From Bacteroidota bacterium (GTDB lineage: Bacteria > Bacteroidota > Bacteroidia > B-17B0 > Aurantibacillaceae), in contig SYEI01000316.1 of assembly GCA_005800865.1 (NCBI GenBank), positions 1 through 19,575 of the forward strand: a stretch of DNA of 19,575 bases, in the 5' to 3' direction. The translations under genes and the position numbers were made by a program. The notes under the pieces are model-generated. The model was not told the DNA's origin, did not search any database, and was given only the letters and a program-made list of their open reading frames with translations. This document shows positions 15,960 to 19,575 of the stretch, in pieces (positions within the stretch are counted from its first letter, which is position 1; each line of letters starts with the position of its first letter).

Positions 15960-16398
15960 CGTTATTTACCAATTCTGATAATTCTTTCGGAAAATCATCT
16001 GCTAAAATGTAAACGCCAGTCATTGGATTTACCACCTGACGAACACTTTTTAAATACACATTAAACAAGAAGCTGTCGCTTGATTCAACCTTGTCTGTTT
16101 TACTCACTGCTTTTTTAGAGAATGGTAGTTGCGTAATTGTTCCATCATCCATAGTACATTCTACAATCATCATGTCTGGAATTTCAAAACAAAATTCATC
16201 ATCGTTAGGGTATAAACCTCTTAATAAATAAGTAGCATTATTAACCACTTTAAACTCTCTTACATTGCCTTGCACATCAAATTCATCTTCCCATAAATAT
16301 TTGATATTGTCTTCTGTTTCTTCTCCTTCATTATCTTTATCGGCGTAAGCTTGACTAAATTTTGAATTTACTAATTTGACGTTAATCGTTACTTTCAT
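15946..16398 (-). CDS. Small acidic protein of unknown function
   Basis: This 150-residue protein from ATG 16398 matches no family that I recognise. It has no signal peptide or membrane segment, so it is probably cytoplasmic. It is strongly acidic, with clusters DKDNEGEETEDN (21-32) and a C-terminal NNDEEE. The middle alternates hydrophobic and polar residues (FDVQGNVREFKVV, FCFEIPDMMIVECTMDDG, FLFNVYLKSVRQV), suggesting a beta-rich fold. It begins 24 bases after the permease stop and overlaps the GH20 start by 14 bases, so it is almost surely co-translated with the glycan-degradation genes. Codon use looks like its neighbours. A role as regulator, chaperone or sugar sensor would be speculation. 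Confidence 0.8.
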   Translation of the reverse strand: MKVTINVKLVNSKFSQAYADKDNEGEETEDNIKYLWEDEFDVQGNVREFKVVNNATYLLRGLYPNDDEFCFEIPDMMIVECTMDDGTITQLPFSKKAVSKTDKVESSDSFLFNVYLKSVRQVVNPMTGVYILADDFPKELSELVNNDEEE

Positions 16399-16422
16399 TT
16401 CTTGCTATGTTATAAATTTATA

Positions 16423-17832
16423 TTAATGTGCTGCACTAGAATTAGAATCTAATTCAATGCCTTGTTTTTTAAAGATAGAAGTTACTTTGTAAGCGTACCA
16501 AGCTAAATAAGCAAAGCAAAATACAGTAACAATATAGGATAAATGCGGATTTAATACATCTACTAAAAACCCTTGAAATGGAGGAATTAAGGCTCCGCCT
16601 AAAATCATCATTACTAATAAAGAAGATCCTTGATTGGTGTATTTTCCTAAACCATTAATAGCTAATGCAAAAATACAAGGCCACATCACGGAACAAAATA
16701 ATCCACCGCTAATAAAAGAGTATAATGCTAAATTTCCTGTGCTCACTAATCCAACAACCATCATCACACAAGCTGTTAAACTGAGTATCATTAAAGTTCG
16801 AGCAGGATTGTCGCCCGAGAAAATGAATATTAATGTTGCTAATAAAATATATGGGATGTAAAATATATAATCGTCTACGTTGCTTCCTCTTAAATAGTTA
16901 ATGCCATAGATAACTCCAAAAGCAATAAATGGCGTAATAAATTGCATAATGATTTTAATTGTTTTGCTAAAATTAAAAACCGCTAAAGCACCGGTCCAAC
17001 GCCCAATCATTAAACTACCCCAATACAAGGAAATAAAATGAGAAATTTTTGTATGGTCAATACCTTTAATTTCTGGCATCGCTAATAAAGCGCCCATGTT
17101 ACTTTGTATAGTTACTTCAACGCCCACATATATAAAAATGGCTACCATCCCTAATGTTAATTGCGGATATTTTAAAGCGCCTAAGTCTTTATCTAACTTT
17201 TCGGACTTGGTGACTTCTGGTAATTTAGAAAACCATAAAATGCTAGCACACAAAATAAACAAAGCAAATAAAATGAGTGCAGGAATTTTCACTGCCTCTA
17301 AGCTGCTATCTGCTGCTGCTGGCGCACTAATGTTGCCAAATAATGCATAACTTAAAATTACGGGGCCAATGGTTGTTCCAAAAGAGTTAATGCCCCCTGC
17401 TAGATTTAAACGTTGCGCACCAGTTTCTTTAGCGCCAAAGTTTATTACAAAAGGATTCGCTACAATTTGTTGTAAGGCAAATCCTAAACCAATGATAAAT
17501 AAGGCACATAATAATAATGGGTAGGAATTTAAACTAGCTGCTGGAATAAAAAATAATGAGCCAATGGCTGAAATTAATAAACCTAAAATGAGGGCTTTTT
17601 TATAACCAATTTTATTTACTGGATCGCCATAAGCACGTGATGCAAAAAAGTAAATGATAGAACCTACGGCATAAGCCGCATAAAAAGCTAAATCAACTAA
17701 TTGAGACTGAAATTGTGTGAGTGTAAATTTTTCTTTGAATAAAGGAATTAAAATTCCGTTACTAGCCGCCACAAAACCCCAAAAGAAAAACACACTTATA
17801 AGTGCAACAAACGATGATTGTAATTTCTGCAT
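16423..17832 (-). CDS. MFS sugar permease of the FucP / glucose-galactose transporter family
   Basis: This 469-residue inner-membrane permease has about 12 hydrophobic helices. Family signatures are FFFWGFVAASNGILIP (15-30), FTLTQFQSQLVDLAFYAAYAVG (36-57), FIIGLGFALQQIVANPFV (112-129), RLNLAGGINSFGTTIGP (141-157) and, near the C-terminus, GLGKYTNQGSSLLVMMILGG. Compared from memory with E. coli FucP, the two acidic residues tied to proton coupling, Asp46 and Glu135, correspond to Gly26 and Gln121 here, while Asp47 appears in the second helix. Substrate cannot be read from sequence; as first gene of a run encoding GH20, glycosylasparaginase and mannosidases, GlcNAc or mannose is likely, as in NagP-type transporters. 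The ATG at 17832 is preceded by the intergenic region shared with the divergent methyltransferase. Confidence 0.92.
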   Translation of the reverse strand: MQKLQSSFVALISVFFFWGFVAASNGILIPLFKEKFTLTQFQSQLVDLAFYAAYAVGSIIYFFASRAYGDPVNKIGYKKALILGLLISAIGSLFFIPAASLNSYPLLLCALFIIGLGFALQQIVANPFVINFGAKETGAQRLNLAGGINSFGTTIGPVILSYALFGNISAPAAADSSLEAVKIPALILFALFILCASILWFSKLPEVTKSEKLDKDLGALKYPQLTLGMVAIFIYVGVEVTIQSNMGALLAMPEIKGIDHTKISHFISLYWGSLMIGRWTGALAVFNFSKTIKIIMQFITPFIAFGVIYGINYLRGSNVDDYIFYIPYILLATLIFIFSGDNPARTLMILSLTACVMMVVGLVSTGNLALYSFISGGLFCSVMWPCIFALAINGLGKYTNQGSSLLVMMILGGALIPPFQGFLVDVLNPHLSYIVTVFCFAYLAWYAYKVTSIFKKQGIELDSNSSAAH

Positions 17833-17854
17833 AAAAAATTAAATTGATATGTAT

Positions 17855-17875
17855 CTAAAGTAGAACTTTTAGTTC
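17855..17875 (-). promoter_or_regulatory. Candidate promoter/operator of the glycan operon
   Basis: On the minus strand TACTTTAG (17862-17855) resembles the TAnnTTTG -7 element with one mismatch and ends 22 bases before the permease ATG. Directly upstream is a short perfect inverted repeat, GAACT-TTT-AGTTC at 17863-17875, where a repressor could bind. No -33 element is clear, and five-base arms can occur by chance. Confidence 0.25.
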
Positions 17876-17935
17876 AGTAGAGTTTCTGTAGCTAAACCCT
17901 TTTATTAACAACCTTCTTTTTACTACTTATTTCCT

Positions 17936-17968
17936 TAATTCGTAATTCGTAATTCGTAATTTGTAATT
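17936..17968 (+). repeat. Heptamer tandem repeat (TAATTCG)n upstream of the methyltransferase gene
   Basis: Three perfect TAATTCG units (17936-17956), one TAATTTG unit (17957-17963) and a partial TAATT (17964-17968) stand directly in line, ending 7 bases before the methyltransferase ATG. Units contain TAATT, close to a -7 element, so copy-number change could alter promoter spacing. Similar short heptamer repeats occur in intergenic DNA of several bacterial groups. Confidence 0.85.
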
Positions 17969-17975
17969 TCACAGA

Positions 17976-18848
17976 ATGCAATTATTAACTCCAACCCACT
18001 GGCAAGACTATGAACTAATAGATTGTGGTGATTTTGAAAAACTGGAACGTTTTGGTAAATACATTACTATTCGCCCCGAACCACAAGCTGTTTGGAAAAA
18101 AAAATACTCATATGCTGAATGGGAAAAGCAAGCGCATGTGAAATTTGTGCCTAAAAGCAGCTCAAGTGGAGAGTGGAAGGCCTTAAAAAAAATGCCTGAT
18201 CAATGGACAATTTCTTATCCTTTGGGGAATACAGAAATCACCTTGCGTTTAGGTTTAACCTCATTTAAACATGTGGGGGTATTTCCTGAACAGGCTTGTA
18301 ACTGGGATGTGATTTTTGATTATCTATCTCCTTTAGAAAAACCTAAATTCTTAAATTTATTTGCCTACACCGGAGGAGCTTCTGTGGCTGCAAGAGCAGC
18401 TGGAGCGGATGTAACACACGTAGATAGTATTAAGCAAGTTGTGAATTGGGCTAACGAAAACATGCAAAAATCTAATTTGGATAATATCCGTTGGATGATT
18501 GATGATGCTCTAAAGTTTGTAAAGAAAGAACAACGTCGTGGGAATTTATACCAAGGTATTATTTTAGATCCTCCCGCTTTTGGACACGGACCAAATGGTG
18601 AGAAGTGGAAATTAGAAGATAATATTTTAGAAATGATTGATAGTGTGTTGCAAATTTTAGATCCTAAGCAGCATTTACTGATTCTGAATGCTTATTCATT
18701 AGGCTTTTCAGCATTAGTACCTCAAAATTTATTAGAGCCATTTGCTACCAAACATAAATCCAATTTAAGTATCGGAGAATTATACCTTGATGCAAAAAGT
18801 GGAATTAAATTACCTTTAGGTGTTTGGGGAAGATTAGAGAAGAAATAA
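17976..18848 (+). CDS. Class I SAM-dependent methyltransferase, RlmI-like (23S rRNA cytosine-C5 type)
   Basis: This 290-residue protein has an N-terminal substrate-side region (1 to about 90) and a Rossmann methyltransferase domain. The SAM-binding motif I is LNLFAYTGGASVAARAAGA (126-144), with the acidic end of strand 2 at Asp150, and motif IV is LDPPAFGHG (197-205). The order and spacing match the RlmI/RlmK-like family that methylates 23S rRNA. It is shorter than E. coli RlmI (about 396 residues) and lacks an obvious PUA domain, so the exact target is uncertain and no symbol is given. It is divergent from the glycan operon and its stop lies 2 bases from the stop of the convergent gene at 18851. 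Confidence 0.88.
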   Translation: MQLLTPTHWQDYELIDCGDFEKLERFGKYITIRPEPQAVWKKKYSYAEWEKQAHVKFVPKSSSSGEWKALKKMPDQWTISYPLGNTEITLRLGLTSFKHVGVFPEQACNWDVIFDYLSPLEKPKFLNLFAYTGGASVAARAAGADVTHVDSIKQVVNWANENMQKSNLDNIRWMIDDALKFVKKEQRRGNLYQGIILDPPAFGHGPNGEKWKLEDNILEMIDSVLQILDPKQHLLILNAYSLGFSALVPQNLLEPFATKHKSNLSIGELYLDAKSGIKLPLGVWGRLEKK

Positions 18849-18850
18849 AG

Positions 18851-19575
18851 TTATTTAATTATATCTTTAATCAACTCAACTTTAGCAACGTTTAGTTTTT
18901 GTAATTTAGATTCTCTGAACGTTTCGTTCCATTTAATAGCAATCTTTGATTTTTGAAGATCTCCAGCGCCTGCTACTTCATTAAATACTGCTGTAAAATC
19001 ATCAGTTTTACCTCTTTCTAAAATCATCGTTTTGTTCTTTTTAGCATTTGGATTCTCAGCTCCATTTGGCATAATGGCAACACATTTATTTGGACTCATA
19101 ATTCCAATGCCATCACCAGTATAAATGCATTCAAATTTACCGTAGGCTTTAGCGGTAACGGATTCATTCTTTTTTAATGTACAAGTAAAATTACCTTCGG
19201 TAAATTCGTTTTTAGTTGGAGGTAAATCAAAATTAGGAGCCTTTGTAACTTGTCCACCAGCGGAAGCTTTATAAATACCTTTTAACTCTAAAGTAAATTT
19301 ATCAGCTTGCATGTCTGTCCCTCTAAAATCAAGCACTTCTGTTTCCTCTTCATTTGGTTGAACTACAAAATTTTTATCTCTGCAAAAAACAGTTTTACCG
19401 TCTACTACATAATTAATTTCGTTTGGTTTGATTAATAAGTAATCATTGGTTTTATTGAAAATTTTAATTTTAAATTTCACTTGTTTTCCAACAGCAACAG
19501 CATCAATAATGTAAACATTATAGTCATCTGTTTCTAAGGTAGCTTCCTTGTATATATATTTTAAACCTGGATCAA
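18851..19575 (-). CDS. Unrecognised protein, partial (N-terminus off window)
   Basis: The frame stays open from the stop at 18851 to the right edge, so at least 240 residues are present and the start is outside. A GTG at 19480 could be read as a start, but coding-like sequence continues upstream of it in frame (YKEATLETDDYNVYIIDA), so the gene very probably begins beyond the edge. The visible part is beta-rich: VKFKIKIFNKTNDYLLIKPNEI, a LELKGIYKAS strand, a CTLKKNESVTAKAYGKFEC segment and NKTMILERGKTDDF. This pattern suggests Ig-like or immunoglobulin-fold modules in an envelope protein, but no family is recognised. It converges on the methyltransferase with a 2-base gap. Confidence 0.75.
   Translation of the reverse strand, partial: DPGLKYIYKEATLETDDYNVYIIDAVAVGKQVKFKIKIFNKTNDYLLIKPNEINYVVDGKTVFCRDKNFVVQPNEEETEVLDFRGTDMQADKFTLELKGIYKASAGGQVTKAPNFDLPPTKNEFTEGNFTCTLKKNESVTAKAYGKFECIYTGDGIGIMSPNKCVAIMPNGAENPNAKKNKTMILERGKTDDFTAVFNEVAGAGDLQKSKIAIKWNETFRESKLQKLNVAKVELIKDIIK

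Noticed and set aside
3291..17832. Polysaccharide utilisation locus of the SusC/SusD type
   Set aside because: No TonB-dependent transporter, SusD-like lipoprotein or hybrid two-component or anti-sigma regulator is present in the window.
17936..17968. CRISPR array
   Set aside because: Units are seven bases with no spacers and no cas genes are nearby.

Overview
The window looks like chromosomal DNA from a Bacteroidota bacterium (Flavobacteriia/Sphingobacteriia-like; genus not resolvable by eye). The evidence is AT-rich coding sequence, little sign of Shine-Dalgarno sites, a TTTG/TAnnTTTG promoter match, two proteins with type IX secretion (T9SS) C-terminal sorting domains, and many exported proteins cleaved before Gln. 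No tRNA, rRNA, CRISPR array, insertion sequence or phage gene was seen, and no non-coding gap exceeds about 145 bases.

Layout. Positions 1-1375 (minus) hold the N-terminal part of an exported amidohydrolase-like protein that runs off the left edge. Positions 1484-3294 (plus) hold a membrane-anchored cytochrome c and the GTPase HflX. Positions 17832 down to 3291 hold ten genes on the minus strand, with spacings between a 20-base overlap and 38 bases. In transcription order these are a FucP-type sugar permease, a small acidic protein of unknown function, a GH20 beta-hexosaminidase, a Tat-exported glycosylasparaginase, CutC, a GH2 beta-mannosidase, a GH92 alpha-mannosidase broken by a one-base frameshift, a TlpA-like thioredoxin protein, and two tandem paralogous T9SS cargo proteins. 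Positions 17976-18848 (plus) hold an RlmI-like rRNA methyltransferase, preceded by a heptamer tandem repeat. Positions 18851-19575 (minus) hold an unrecognised protein whose N-terminus lies beyond the right edge.

How it fits together. The core of the ten-gene run reads as a periplasmic, lysosome-like pathway for dismantling N-glycans from the non-reducing end. GH92 would remove alpha-mannose, GH2 the core beta-mannose, GH20 the beta-GlcNAc, and the glycosylasparaginase would split the last GlcNAc from Asn, with the permease importing the sugars. All four enzymes carry export signals. No SusC/SusD pair, endo-glycosidase or peptide N-glycanase is in the window, which distinguishes it from typical Bacteroidota N-glycan loci. 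CutC sits inside this set with overlapping genes on both sides, as does an unknown 150-residue protein at the operon start; these two are the best candidates for undescribed roles. The frameshift in GH92 lies in a run of eight A and may be an assembly error, a real lesion or a slippage site.
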